Shown: positions 6,498 to 14,947 of the stretch, one piece after another
Position numbering within the stretch: the stretch's first letter is position 1
Layout: each line of letters begins with the position of its first letter
Source: an uncultured Lachnospiraceae bacterium
GTDB lineage: Bacteria; Bacillota; Clostridia; Lachnospirales; Lachnospiraceae
Reading direction: 5' to 3'
Length of the DNA stretch: 25,351 nucleotides
NCBI GenBank assembly: GCA_934394565.1
Contig: CAKRQV010000025.1
Location: 1 to 25,351, forward strand
Notes under the pieces: model-generated
What the model saw: only the letters and a program-made list of their open reading frames with translations
Database searches by the model: none
What the model was told of the DNA's origin: nothing
Translations under genes and position numbers: made by a program

Positions 6498-7013
6498 TCA
6501 TTCTTCCAAATACTTTTCCATAAGATAAAAAGTTCCCATTCTCCACTCGGTCATTCCAATCATATGAAATCCACAGTTTTCATACAATCTTATGGCATAA
6601 GGATTGTGTTTAAACACATCCAACCGAACAGCATCTTTTTTCATTTTTTTTGTTTCTTTTTCCACAAACTGAAGTATCTGTCCTCCAATCCCCTGATGTT
6701 GAAATTTTGGATCTACGCATAAGCGATGCAATATAATATACGGTCGATCTGGATATTTCCATTCCGCCACCATATACTCTGGATCATAAGTTTCATTCAA
6801 TACAAAGACAGCTGCAATCTGTTCATTCACCACACCGACATACAATGTATGCTTTTGAAAATCAGCTTCAAAGTCAGCTCTAGCCGGATATATCTCATCC
6901 CATTGATAAATTTCAAGTTCCTGCATATGTGCAATAGCTCTTTTTATCAGCATCATAATATGGTCAAGATCATTACTGACAGCTTTCCGAAATCGTATAT
7001 TTGCTGTATTCAT
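6498..7013 (-). CDS. GNAT-family N-acetyltransferase
   Basis: This 171-residue protein has the GNAT fold: an N-terminal strand-helix unit (residues 6-35) and the acetyl-CoA-binding motif A after LHRLCVDP, with the phosphate loop QHQGIGG (105-111, Q-x-x-G-x-G). The usual C-terminal YENCGF motif lies at about 143-148. The substrate (protein N-terminus, small molecule or antibiotic) cannot be told from sequence. The ATG lies only three bases after the rsmG stop, so it is translationally linked to the mnmE-mnmG-rsmG operon. It is probably not part of the strictly conserved origin block. Confidence 0.9.
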   Translation of the reverse strand: MNTANIRFRKAVSNDLDHIMMLIKRAIAHMQELEIYQWDEIYPARADFEADFQKHTLYVGVVNEQIAAVFVLNETYDPEYMVAEWKYPDRPYIILHRLCVDPKFQHQGIGGQILQFVEKETKKMKKDAVRLDVFKHNPYAIRLYENCGFHMIGMTEWRMGTFYLMEKYLEE

Positions 7014-7016
7014 TTT

Positions 7017-7739
7017 TTATCCCAACGGCTGCTTAGACGGCATTCCGGCCTTTCTGGGATATTTTGCTGCTGTCTTTGCTTTCTTACGAAATACAACCAG
7101 CGTTCTCTCATTGTCCGTGTCTGCCAGCCGAAACTCTTTTTCTGTTTCAATCTCTGTCTGTAACAGATGCAGTGTTTTCTTAGCGCATTCAATCTCTTCT
7201 TTGAATTTGCCTGATTTATACGCAATAAAGCAGCCACCAGTTTTCAAAAACGGTATGCAATACTCCAATAAAGTACTCGTATTGGCCACCGCTCTCGATG
7301 TACATACATCAAACCGTTCTCTGTAGTCCTTATTTCTCGCCATTTCTTCCGCACGGCCATGTACAGCCGTAATTTTTTTCAGTCCAAGCTGCGTGATTAC
7401 TTCATTCAGAAAATTAATTCGCTTCTGTAAAGAATCCATCAGCACGAACGTTGTTTCCGGATACAAAATTTTCAACGGAATTCCCGGAAAACCTGCTCCT
7501 GTACCAAGATCCAGGACAATATCATCCTCACCGAACGAATAGACCTGCCCACCATACGCACTGTCCAGAAAATGTTTCACCACCACATCTTCAAATTCCG
7601 TGATTGCAGTCAGATTCATTTTTCCGTTCCATTCCACCAGCAGTTCATAATAACTTAAAAATTGCTCCGCCTGTTTTTCAGAAATCGTGAAGCCAATCCC
7701 GTTAAAGGCTTTTATGATGTGAGATTTTTTCTCATCCAT
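7017..7739 (-). CDS. rsmG: 16S rRNA (guanine-N7)-methyltransferase RsmG
   Basis: RsmG methylates N7 of a guanine in the 530 loop of 16S rRNA using SAM; loss is associated with low-level streptomycin resistance in several bacteria. The 240-residue protein shows WNGKMNLTAI (37-46), the SAM-binding motif DLGTGAGFPG (77-86) and the family motif SRAVA (about 150). The C-terminal tail PRKAGMPSKQPL is typical of the family. The ATG overlaps the mnmG stop by eight bases, indicating translational coupling. Its first codons contain one of the TGTGAG-N7-CTCA motifs (7718-7734). Confidence 0.96.
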   Translation of the reverse strand: MDEKKSHIIKAFNGIGFTISEKQAEQFLSYYELLVEWNGKMNLTAITEFEDVVVKHFLDSAYGGQVYSFGEDDIVLDLGTGAGFPGIPLKILYPETTFVLMDSLQKRINFLNEVITQLGLKKITAVHGRAEEMARNKDYRERFDVCTSRAVANTSTLLEYCIPFLKTGGCFIAYKSGKFKEEIECAKKTLHLLQTEIETEKEFRLADTDNERTLVVFRKKAKTAAKYPRKAGMPSKQPLG

Positions 7740-9621
7740 TATGGTTTCTCCTTAATTGTTCAAGATATACATGCAATACCGATATATCAGCCGGTGATAC
7801 TCCCGCAATACGCGATGCCTGTCCGATATTTGACGGCTGAAAAGCTTTCAATTTCTGTACGGCCTCAATACGCAGACTCTTAACATCATCATAATTCATA
7901 TCTTCCGGTATCTTTCTGGCCTCCATCTTTTTAAACTGTTCCACCTGTTTCAGCTGTCTCCTGATATATCCCTCATATTTCAGCTCGATATTAACCTGTT
8001 CGGTAACTTCATCTGGCAGCTGTGGTCTCTCCGGATCGATCGGTGCCACCATGGCGTAGGTAAGCTCCGGTCTGCGGATCAGCTCGTCCAGCATCATACC
8101 GCTGGCCAGCGGTGTCGATCCCAGCTCCTCCATCAGCTCCTGCACTTCCTTTGATGCTCCGACATGAACCGACTTAATACGAGATATTTCCTCATCAATC
8201 ATTTTTTCTTTCTGACGAAGCTTTTCCATCCGTTCTTCAGAGATAAGACCTACGCGATATCCTTTCTCTGTCAGCCGACGGTCTGCATTATCCTGACGCA
8301 GCAACAGACGATACTCCGCACGGCTGGTCATCATACGGTACGGCTCGTGATTTTCTTTCGTAACCAGATCATCGATCAGTACACCGATGTAGGATTCCGA
8401 GCGATCCAGTACCAGCATCTCTTTTCCGAGAATTTTCATCGCAGCATTGATACCGGCCACCAGTCCCTGTGCAGCCGCCTCTTCATACCCTGAACTTCCG
8501 TTAAACTGACCACCGGAAAACAGACCCTTGATCTTTTTAAATTCAAGCGTATTGTTCAGCTGGATCGGATTGATGCAATCATACTCGATGGCATAGGCAT
8601 TTCGCACGATTTTTGCATGTTCCAACCCTGGAACGGTATGGTACATTTCTTCCTGCACATCCTCCGGCAGTGAACTGGACATACCACCCACATACATCTC
8701 ATTCGTATACAGACCTTCCGGCTCAATAAAAACCTGATGTCTGTTCTTATCTGCAAACTTTACAACTTTATCCTCGATGGACGGGCAATATCTCGGTCCT
8801 GTACCTTCAATCATTCCGGAGTACAGAGGGGATCTGTCGAGATTTTTTCGTATGATTTCATGTGTTTTCTCATTTGTATAGGTCAGCCAACAGGAGACCT
8901 GGTCGATCTGTATGCTCTCCGGATCTGTCGTAAATGAAAACGGCACAACTCTCTCATCACCGAACTGCTCTTCCATTTTGGAAAAATCTATAGACCGCTT
9001 ATCCATTCGTGCAGGTGTTCCTGTCTTATACCTGAACATCTCAATGCCATTTGCCTTGAGAGAATCTGTCAGATAGTTGGCAGCCTGCAAACCGTTCGGT
9101 CCTGTATAATTGCTGACATCCCCATAGATACATCTGGCTTTCAGATACGTTCCCGTACATAAAACAACCGCTTTACTCAGGTACGTTGCACCGGAATATG
9201 TCTTTACACCTTTTACTGTACTCTCTTCTACGATCAGCTCTGTCACTTCAGCCTGTTTGATAGTTAAATGGTCTGTATTTTCGAGAGTTTTTCTCATACT
9301 TCGACTGTATTCACTCTTATCGGCCTGTGCACGCAGGGAATGTACGGCAGGTCCCTTCGAACGATTTAACATTTTTGACTGGATAAAGGTCTTATCGATA
9401 TTTTTTCCCATTTCACCGCCCAGAGCATCGATTTCACGGACCAAATGACCTTTGGATGTGCCTCCAATATTCGGATTACATGGCATCAGCGCAATACTTT
9501 CCACGCTGACGGTAAAAATAATTGTTTCCAGACCCAGTCTGGCACAGGCCAATGCTGCTTCACATCCTGCATGACCTGCTCCTACTATGACTACATCATA
9601 CTCTTGTACCAAATTATTCAT
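7732..9621 (-). CDS. mnmG: tRNA uridine-5-carboxymethylaminomethyl modification enzyme MnmG (GidA)
   Basis: MnmG is the FAD-dependent partner of MnmE in forming the (carboxymethyl)aminomethyl group at wobble U34 of certain tRNAs. The 629-residue length is standard. The FAD dinucleotide fold appears as GAGHAGCEAA (14-23). Two conserved cysteines sit in CNPNIGG (48-54) and PRYCPSIEDK (276-285). A C-terminal helical domain ending in SRIAGVSPADISVL binds MnmE and tRNA. It starts 29 bases after the mnmE stop and overlaps rsmG at its 3' end. Confidence 0.97.
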   Translation of the reverse strand: MNNLVQEYDVVIVGAGHAGCEAALACARLGLETIIFTVSVESIALMPCNPNIGGTSKGHLVREIDALGGEMGKNIDKTFIQSKMLNRSKGPAVHSLRAQADKSEYSRSMRKTLENTDHLTIKQAEVTELIVEESTVKGVKTYSGATYLSKAVVLCTGTYLKARCIYGDVSNYTGPNGLQAANYLTDSLKANGIEMFRYKTGTPARMDKRSIDFSKMEEQFGDERVVPFSFTTDPESIQIDQVSCWLTYTNEKTHEIIRKNLDRSPLYSGMIEGTGPRYCPSIEDKVVKFADKNRHQVFIEPEGLYTNEMYVGGMSSSLPEDVQEEMYHTVPGLEHAKIVRNAYAIEYDCINPIQLNNTLEFKKIKGLFSGGQFNGSSGYEEAAAQGLVAGINAAMKILGKEMLVLDRSESYIGVLIDDLVTKENHEPYRMMTSRAEYRLLLRQDNADRRLTEKGYRVGLISEERMEKLRQKEKMIDEEISRIKSVHVGASKEVQELMEELGSTPLASGMMLDELIRRPELTYAMVAPIDPERPQLPDEVTEQVNIELKYEGYIRRQLKQVEQFKKMEARKIPEDMNYDDVKSLRIEAVQKLKAFQPSNIGQASRIAGVSPADISVLHVYLEQLRRNHNG

Positions 9622-9650
9622 TTATTTTCTCCAATGCGGCCCGTGCCGCT

Positions 9651-11024
9651 TTATTTTCCTGTACAAAACTTTGAAAAGATCTCATTGACCAGATCTTCCC
9701 CGACAGACTCTCCAATGATATTTCCCAGATGTTCATATGCATTCATCAGATCTATCGAATAAAAATCTTCCGGCATCTGATCGGCAATACTTTTGAATAC
9801 CAGTGTCAGACTCTGTAAAGTTTCCTCAAGCTCTGCTTTATGCCGGCTGTTTGTGATCGTCACATTCTCATCAAAGGAAAAAACACCGGAAAAGAACATA
9901 TCTTCCAGCAGATTTTCCAGTTCATCCAACCCTTTTTCTTCCCTTGCCGAAAATGTCAACACCGGATGGTCTGTTTTTTTCTGCAGATCTTCCTTCGTGG
10001 TCTGTTCTTCCAGGTCTGTCTTGTTTAACAATACCACATACTTCTTGTCACGTATACTGTAAAGTATCTCTTCATCCTCTTCCGAAAACGGTGTAGAGGC
10101 ATCCACGACAAACAGGATCAGATCCGCGTGGTCGGCATACTCTTTTGCCCTGTCTACGCCAATCCTTTCAACGATATCCTCCGTATCCCGGATACCTGCT
10201 GTATCCGCCAGACAAAGCGCCACCTTTCCCAGCATGATCTGTTCCTCAAGGACATCCCTCGTTGTTCCGGCAATATCCGTAACGATGGCTCTCTCCTCTC
10301 CCATCATCAGATTAAGGATAGAAGACTTTCCCGCATTCGGTTTTCCGAGGATGACTGTACGGATACCATCTTTCATCAGACGGCCATTTCCATAGGATCG
10401 GATCAGACGGCGGACTTCCGCTTCGATAGGGCGCAGTGCTTTTTCCAGTTCTTCGCCATACCCGTCGATACTGATATGCTCCGGATCATCCAGCGCCGAT
10501 TCGATATACGCAATGTGATATAAAATTGTCTCCCTCATACCGATGATCTTATCATGCAGCGAGCCCTTTAACTGCTGCAGCGAATTTTGCAGCGCATATT
10601 TACTGTCCGACTCAATCACATCCATCACTGCTTCGGCCTGGGACAGATCCATCTTTCCGTTCAGAAATGCTTTTTTTGTAAACTCTCCCGGTTCTGCAGG
10701 TCTAGCTCCCGCTTTTAAAACCGTTTCCAGCACTTTCTGCACGGCCAGCACACCGCCATGACAATTGATCTCTACTGTATCTTCCCCTGTATATGTCCGC
10801 GGAGCCTGCATCCACATGACAAGAACTTCATCAATACATTCTTCTCCATCATAAATAAATCCATAGTGGATCGTGTGCGTTGCGGCCTTTCGGATATCCT
10901 TTTTTCCATGTTTTGAGCGATATACGCTGTACAGAATATCCATGGCTTCCGGTCCTGTCACCCGCACAATACCGATACCGGATGGATTCAGTGCTGTTGA
11001 AATTGCTGCGATCGTCTGTTTCAT
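9651..11024 (-). CDS. mnmE: tRNA modification GTPase MnmE (TrmE)
   Basis: This potassium-dependent GTPase forms the MnmEG complex with MnmG. Its 457 residues contain the formyl-THF-binding N-terminal domain (NPSGIGIVRVTGPEA, 13-27) and a helical domain. The inserted G domain has P-loop GKPNAGKS (227-234), switch region DIAGTTRD (250-257), G3 DTAGIRDT (274-281) and G4 NKTD (334-337). The C-terminus ends FCTGK, retaining the catalytic Cys of the usual FC-GK motif. The ATG has AGGAG seven bases upstream. The 242-base gap to jag leaves room for a separate promoter, but none is obvious. Confidence 0.97.
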   Translation of the reverse strand: MKQTIAAISTALNPSGIGIVRVTGPEAMDILYSVYRSKHGKKDIRKAATHTIHYGFIYDGEECIDEVLVMWMQAPRTYTGEDTVEINCHGGVLAVQKVLETVLKAGARPAEPGEFTKKAFLNGKMDLSQAEAVMDVIESDSKYALQNSLQQLKGSLHDKIIGMRETILYHIAYIESALDDPEHISIDGYGEELEKALRPIEAEVRRLIRSYGNGRLMKDGIRTVILGKPNAGKSSILNLMMGEERAIVTDIAGTTRDVLEEQIMLGKVALCLADTAGIRDTEDIVERIGVDRAKEYADHADLILFVVDASTPFSEEDEEILYSIRDKKYVVLLNKTDLEEQTTKEDLQKKTDHPVLTFSAREEKGLDELENLLEDMFFSGVFSFDENVTITNSRHKAELEETLQSLTLVFKSIADQMPEDFYSIDLMNAYEHLGNIIGESVGEDLVNEIFSKFCTGK

Positions 11025-11190
11025 CTCTCACTCCTGCCTTTTTCTTTCCGGATCACTCCGGCAGCTTCTGCTTTTGTCTCTTGAAAAAACTGTCCATGCA
11101 AAGACTTATCTTTTTTGTATACCAGCCTCACCATCGACACCTTTTTCCAGCGGCAAAACTTTCCCTGTTTTTATCTCCATTTCAATTGCA

Positions 11191-11247
11191 AAAGCTCCTG
11201 CTTTTTCGACCCACGTGATATCCATGTGTCTGCCAGGCAGGAGCTTT
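11191..11247. repeat. 11-bp inverted repeat between jag and mnmE
   Basis: AAAGCTCCTGC (11191-11201) and its exact complement GCAGGAGCTTT (11237-11247) enclose 35 bases with a further weak internal stem. On the minus strand it follows the jag stop by about 20 bases and ends in TTTT, so it may be a partial terminator or structured leader. A 39-codon frame (11225 down to 11106) overlaps it but has no ribosome binding site. Confidence 0.5.
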
Positions 11248-11266
11248 ACTTACATTATCGTATTAC

Positions 11267-12220
11267 TTACTGTTCTTCTCTCTGATAATACGCATTTTTC
11301 TTTAAGGTCACGACAACGTGTCTGTACGGTTCGTTTCCTTCGCTGTAGGTTTCTACAAACTTATTGCTCTGCAGAGCAGAATGAATGATTCTTCTCTCAT
11401 ACGGGTTCATCGGCTCTAAAGATACCGGTTTTCTTGTTTTCTTTACCTTGAAAGCGATATTCTTTGCCAGATTTTCCAGCGTATCTTTTCTTCTGCTTCT
11501 GTAATTTTCTGTATCGAGTTTCACGCGAACATAAGCATTCTGATTTTTATTGACAACAAGGCTTGTCAGATACTGCAGAGAATCCAGTGTCTGTCCTCTC
11601 TTACCGATCAGGATACCCATATCATCTCCGGCAAAATCAATCTCCAGATTGCCGTTTTCTTTATTATACGCAATGGTGATCTCCACACCCAGCTCCATAG
11701 CTGCAAATACTTCCTTGAGGAACTCCTCTGCTGTCTTTTTGATAGCAGTAATCTCTTCCTCTGTACGCTCTACGACAACCAGCTCCGGCTTCGGCTCGCG
11801 CTTCGGCATTTCTTTTTTCGGCTCACGCTTGAAGTCTTTACGCTCTTCAAATCCACCTTTTTTCTTATCAAAGTTTTTCTTTTTGCCGTTTTTGTTTTTG
11901 AACTCTTTCTTAAACTCCGGCTTTGCTGTCTCTTCTTTCGTCTCCGGTGCAGCGGCCTGTACAGGCTTTTCTTCTTTTACTTCCTGTTTCGGCGCTTTAA
12001 ATGTCTGCTCCTTTACCGGTTTCTTTTCTTTCAAAACAACATTTACTGTCTCTTTTTTTCTTGCACGGATTCTTGCCGGTTTTTTACCAAATCCCAAAAA
12101 TCCTGCGGATTCTCTGCTGATAATCTCGTACTCAAGCTCATCGCTTGGAACCTGAAGTCTGGTGCAGGCTTCATTAATGGCAAGATCTACGTTATCACCT
12201 GTAAATTCCTGAAATTCCAT
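11267..12220 (-). CDS. jag: Jag/KhpB RNA-binding protein (Jag_N-KH-R3H)
   Basis: KhpB/Jag is a cytoplasmic RNA-binding protein that partners with KhpA in several Firmicutes and affects cell division and envelope gene expression. The 317 residues comprise a Jag_N domain (about 1-55, with SAGFLGFGKKPARIR) and a lysine/glutamate-rich disordered linker (about 56-148). A KH domain carries the GKRG loop (206-209), and a C-terminal R3H domain has RRIIHSAL (276-283, R-x3-H). The linker makes it longer than the roughly 205-residue Bacillus form. It lies 94 bases after yidC, the usual neighbour. Confidence 0.95.
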   Translation of the reverse strand: MEFQEFTGDNVDLAINEACTRLQVPSDELEYEIISRESAGFLGFGKKPARIRARKKETVNVVLKEKKPVKEQTFKAPKQEVKEEKPVQAAAPETKEETAKPEFKKEFKNKNGKKKNFDKKKGGFEERKDFKREPKKEMPKREPKPELVVVERTEEEITAIKKTAEEFLKEVFAAMELGVEITIAYNKENGNLEIDFAGDDMGILIGKRGQTLDSLQYLTSLVVNKNQNAYVRVKLDTENYRSRRKDTLENLAKNIAFKVKKTRKPVSLEPMNPYERRIIHSALQSNKFVETYSEGNEPYRHVVVTLKKNAYYQREEQ

Positions 12221-12314
12221 ATGATTCTCCTTAAACCCTTACGGGATCTTTCCTACACGATAGTTTATGTCTGCTCAAATTTGCATTATTATTCATGCGT
12301 CTTAAACAGTACGG

Positions 12315-13571
12315 TTATTTCTTCTTTTTCTCATTCAGTTGGCTGACCATATTTGCCTTGGCTGCAATACTTCCTTCTTTATAATTTTTAGAAGCTCTCT
12401 CCACAGCATCCTCATCTGAACTCTTCACATTTTTGGCTACAGAAGAGATGGATTTTGTATTTCTGTGTACATTTGCAGATACCTGGTTTGCAGATGTTTC
12501 TTTCTTTTTCTCCAGCTTTTTCTCAGCAGCTTCTTTGTTTTTGCGGATCATCTCGTCCATATCCATATTGGCCAGATGACGGTTGATAAAGATCTGCTCG
12601 AGCGTACGGATCACAGCACCAGCAATCCAGTAGATACCGATACCTACCGGCAGAGTCAGACAGAAAAATGCACTCATCAGAGGCATCATCAGGTTCATGC
12701 TCTTCATGGTGGCAGCTGTGGAATCATTACCCATATCCGGCTGTGGCATAAGCTTGTAGTTAAACAGCTGTGTGGCATAAGCCAGTACCGGGATCAGGAT
12801 GGCAGCGATCAGAAGCAGCCAGGAACCGGACTTAAAAGAAGATGTGATCAAAGACATCGGTGTGTCGGAAATATTCATACCCAGAAATGTATTTACATGG
12901 GCGATCGCATCAGATGTACTCTGGATCACACTGTCCATACCCTTAAAGGCATCGACATTTTTGAGGCTCTCCCACTGGGAAGGACTCAGCTTATACAGAA
13001 AATCAACAACAGAATCGTTTGTCATGGCACCTGCCTGATCATACGTCATCTGCAATGTACTGATTTTGTTTGCGCTTACAAATTCTTTAATAATATCGGT
13101 GTAACCACTGATTGATGTAATCTGGGTGGTCAGACCTTCAAAAATTTCTTTAATGGAACCGATATAGCCCGGGATCTTATAGATAACCTGATACAGGGCG
13201 AACAGAATCGGCATCTGAACCAGAAGCTGTGCACAGCTACCAGTCGGAGACACACCATACTTTGCATAGACAGCCTGTGTCTCTGCATTCATTTTTTCCA
13301 TGGATGCCTGATCGTTTTTACCTTTGTACTTATCACGGATCTTGTTCAGTTCAGGCGTCATGACACTGTTCATCTTGCTAAACTTCTGCTGTTTGATCTG
13401 CAGCGGAAGCATCAGAATATAGATGATCAGTGTGAACAGGATGATTGCAAGACCGATATTCGGAATATGCAGTACATCCAGTACCTTGTATATACCATCC
13501 ATCAGATAACCCAGGATCAGGGCAACATACTTGATGATCGGCATCGTCGATTTAGTTAACAGAATATTCAA
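12315..13571 (-). CDS. yidC: YidC/Oxa1 membrane protein insertase
   Basis: YidC inserts and folds membrane proteins, alone or with SecYEG. The 418-residue protein starts at TTG (13571), supported by GGAGG eight bases upstream; the first in-frame ATG is at residue 10. Membrane segments appear at about 13-33, 37-57, 117-133, 250-275 and 295-330. Between them are a cytoplasmic hairpin rich in K/E/Q (57-105) and a long extracytoplasmic insertion (about 135-245). The C-terminal tail is basic and may contact ribosomes. At the position I align with the conserved groove Arg of Gram-positive YidC, this protein has Tyr51 (TLIIYILMLPL). No N-terminal lipoprotein cysteine is seen. Confidence 0.93.
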   Translation of the reverse strand: MNILLTKSTMPIIKYVALILGYLMDGIYKVLDVLHIPNIGLAIILFTLIIYILMLPLQIKQQKFSKMNSVMTPELNKIRDKYKGKNDQASMEKMNAETQAVYAKYGVSPTGSCAQLLVQMPILFALYQVIYKIPGYIGSIKEIFEGLTTQITSISGYTDIIKEFVSANKISTLQMTYDQAGAMTNDSVVDFLYKLSPSQWESLKNVDAFKGMDSVIQSTSDAIAHVNTFLGMNISDTPMSLITSSFKSGSWLLLIAAILIPVLAYATQLFNYKLMPQPDMGNDSTAATMKSMNLMMPLMSAFFCLTLPVGIGIYWIAGAVIRTLEQIFINRHLANMDMDEMIRKNKEAAEKKLEKKKETSANQVSANVHRNTKSISSVAKNVKSSDEDAVERASKNYKEGSIAAKANMVSQLNEKKKK

Positions 13572-13642
13572 TTTATTTCCTCCATTCTGTGCACGATAAA
13601 AAGCACATGGGACTGCCTGGTCTGTGTACCAGACATCCTTTC

Positions 13643-13852
13643 TTACGGAACCGGATCATACCCTCCCTTTGACAGAGGATTGCAGCGCAGAATCCGCCAT
13701 ACGGCGAGCGCTCCTCCCTTTACTGCCCCATATTTTTCGATTGCTTCCAGTCCATACTGGGAACATGTGGGGTAATACGGACATTTTGTATGCTTTAATG
13801 GAGACAGATACTTCTGGTATACACGGATACCTCTAATCATTACTCTTTTCAT
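13643..13852 (-). CDS. yidD: Membrane protein insertion efficiency factor YidD
   Basis: YidD is a small, inner-face membrane-associated protein that improves YidC-dependent insertion. The 69-residue product starts at MKRVMIRGIRVYQKYLSP and contains the diagnostic CPYYPTCSQYG (24-34) and the RCNPLSKGGYDPVP end. The frame opens further upstream, but the ATG at 13852 gives the family length. It overlaps the rnpA stop by 20 bases. yidC follows after 71 bases. Confidence 0.95.
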   Translation of the reverse strand: MKRVMIRGIRVYQKYLSPLKHTKCPYYPTCSQYGLEAIEKYGAVKGGALAVWRILRCNPLSKGGYDPVP

Positions 13853-14195
13853 TATTATCCGATTCAATGATGTGATGCAGCTTTGCCAGATGGTGCACCG
13901 CACTGTCGATCTTATCGTATCCGCAGTCCTTTGCACTGACTCTTGCAATGATCACTACATCCAGTCCTCTATGAAATCTCTCTTCCTGTAAACGGTAGGA
14001 CTCCCTGATCAGACGCTTCACTCTGTGACGGACGACGCTGTTGCCGACCTTTTTGCTGACCGATATACCCACTCTGTTGATCTCCAGCCCATTGTCCTTT
14101 ACATACATAACCAGATAGCGGTTGGCAAGGGATGTTCCTCTTTTATAGACCTGCTGGAATTCGTTGTTTTTTCTTAAACTTTCCGTAAACTTCAT
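13833..14195 (-). CDS. rnpA: Ribonuclease P protein component
   Basis: RnpA is the protein subunit that binds the RNase P RNA and helps it remove tRNA 5' leaders. The 120 residues show the N-terminal LRKNNEFQQVYKRG and the RNR signature region SVSKKVGNSVVRHRVKRL (45-62). The canonical RNR Asn is replaced by His in RHR (56-58). The rest is a compact basic protein. Its C-terminal end overlaps yidD. It sits downstream of the rpmH terminator-like hairpin, so part of its expression may depend on readthrough. Confidence 0.96.
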   Translation of the reverse strand: MKFTESLRKNNEFQQVYKRGTSLANRYLVMYVKDNGLEINRVGISVSKKVGNSVVRHRVKRLIRESYRLQEERFHRGLDVVIIARVSAKDCGYDKIDSAVHHLAKLHHIIESDNNEKSND

Positions 14196-14236
14196 AGAGC
14201 TTTCCTAACTTACCTATTTCTCTGTAAATAGAAGAA

Positions 14237-14262
14237 AAGACCACATTCGATCATGCGGTCTT
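14237..14262 (-). terminator. Terminator or attenuator after rpmH
   Basis: On the minus strand AAGACCGCAT (14262-14253) pairs with ATGTGGTCTT (14246-14237) around a six-base loop, with one G-U pair, and runs into TTTTCTTC. It lies between rpmH and rnpA, where partial termination would make L34 in excess over RnpA. Confidence 0.75.
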
Positions 14263-14268
14263 AAATTC

Positions 14269-14403
14269 TTATGCAGATAATTTCTTTCTTCCTTTTAATC
14301 TTCTTGCAGCTAAAACTTTACGTCCACCTGCTGTGCTCATTCTTGCACGGAAACCATGAACTTTCGCTCTGGATCTCTTCTTCGGCTGAAAAGTCATCTT
14401 CAT
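14269..14403 (-). CDS. rpmH: 50S ribosomal protein L34
   Basis: The 44-residue, highly basic protein reads MKMTFQPKKRSRAKVHGF at its start and ends GRKKLSA. It includes the invariant FRARM-T-GGR-VL--RR core of L34. A strong AGGAGGTG ribosome binding site lies 12 bases upstream of the ATG. It is the first gene left of oriC, the usual bacterial position, and is driven by a strong promoter at 14477-14505. Confidence 0.97.
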   Translation of the reverse strand: MKMTFQPKKRSRAKVHGFRARMSTAGGRKVLAARRLKGRKKLSA

Positions 14404-14476
14404 AACCCCAGACACCTCCTTATTTAAAATTCTCTTAATTAACTCATTTATGCATGCTGAAAAACATCCTCATAAG

Positions 14477-14505
14477 ATTATATAGAAAAAGAAATGTCCC
14501 GTCAA
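14477..14505 (-). promoter_or_regulatory. Strong sigma-A promoter of rpmH
   Basis: On the minus strand TTGACG (14505-14500) and a perfect TATAAT (14482-14477) are 17 bases apart. The transcript leader is about 70 bases long and ends in the strong rpmH ribosome binding site. This probably drives rpmH-rnpA-yidD and perhaps further genes. Confidence 0.85.
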
Positions 14506-14947
14506 GCATAATTTGCGCAGTTTTTGCGGATTTTTCAGCATTTTACTGCCCTTTTTGCTTTTTCCAACTCCCGTAATCCATGCTTTCGGGGGTAATGTGG
14601 ATGCCATTCACTTTGCTGTGGGTTCTGTGTATAGACTTATCCACTGTTTTCCACATAAAGTGGATAACTTGTGGATAACTTTTCAATTCCATTTGTTCTT
14701 TTTTGTCGAAATATCCGCTTTCTGTCTGGCTTTGGACCACTTTTCCACCGCTGTTGACAGAGGTTCTTTTTTCTGTTGGTAATTCAGGCAGGTTATCCAC
14801 AATAAATGTGCGCTTTTCCTTTTTTTTTCCGTTATTACCATTGCGAAACCCTTGTTTTTATTATAAACTGTATAAGTATAATAGTAAAAAGGAAAGTTTG
14901 CCTTTTCGAGGATTTTGTCAAATACTCTCTCAGGCAGGAGAAAACAT
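14506..14947. other. oriC, upstream part (rpmH-dnaA intergenic)
   Basis: This region holds a cluster of DnaA boxes. Perfect TTATCCACA occurs at 14670-14678 (minus) and 14793-14801 (plus). One-mismatch copies are at 14637-14645 (plus), 14647-14655 (plus) and 14659-14667 (minus); TTTTCCACC at 14741-14749 is weaker. The 14637-14678 group has boxes in both orientations and would suit DnaA oligomer assembly. The DNA then becomes AT-rich toward dnaA (14820-14890). No convincing gene is present. Confidence 0.88.
14877..14882 (+). promoter_or_regulatory. Candidate -10 element of the dnaA promoter
   Basis: A perfect TATAAT lies about 66 bases before the dnaA ATG, in an AT-rich stretch. The -35 match is weak: TTGTTT is 19 bases upstream. 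The neighbouring DnaA box at 14793-14801 would allow autoregulation by DnaA. Confidence 0.4.

Noticed and set aside
6157..6722. Frames on both strands across the 38-bp inverted repeat sharing the peptide EYIKCSPRK
   Set aside because: The shared peptide arises only because the inverted repeat reads alike on both strands. The frames overlap the GNAT gene or parS and lack start signals.
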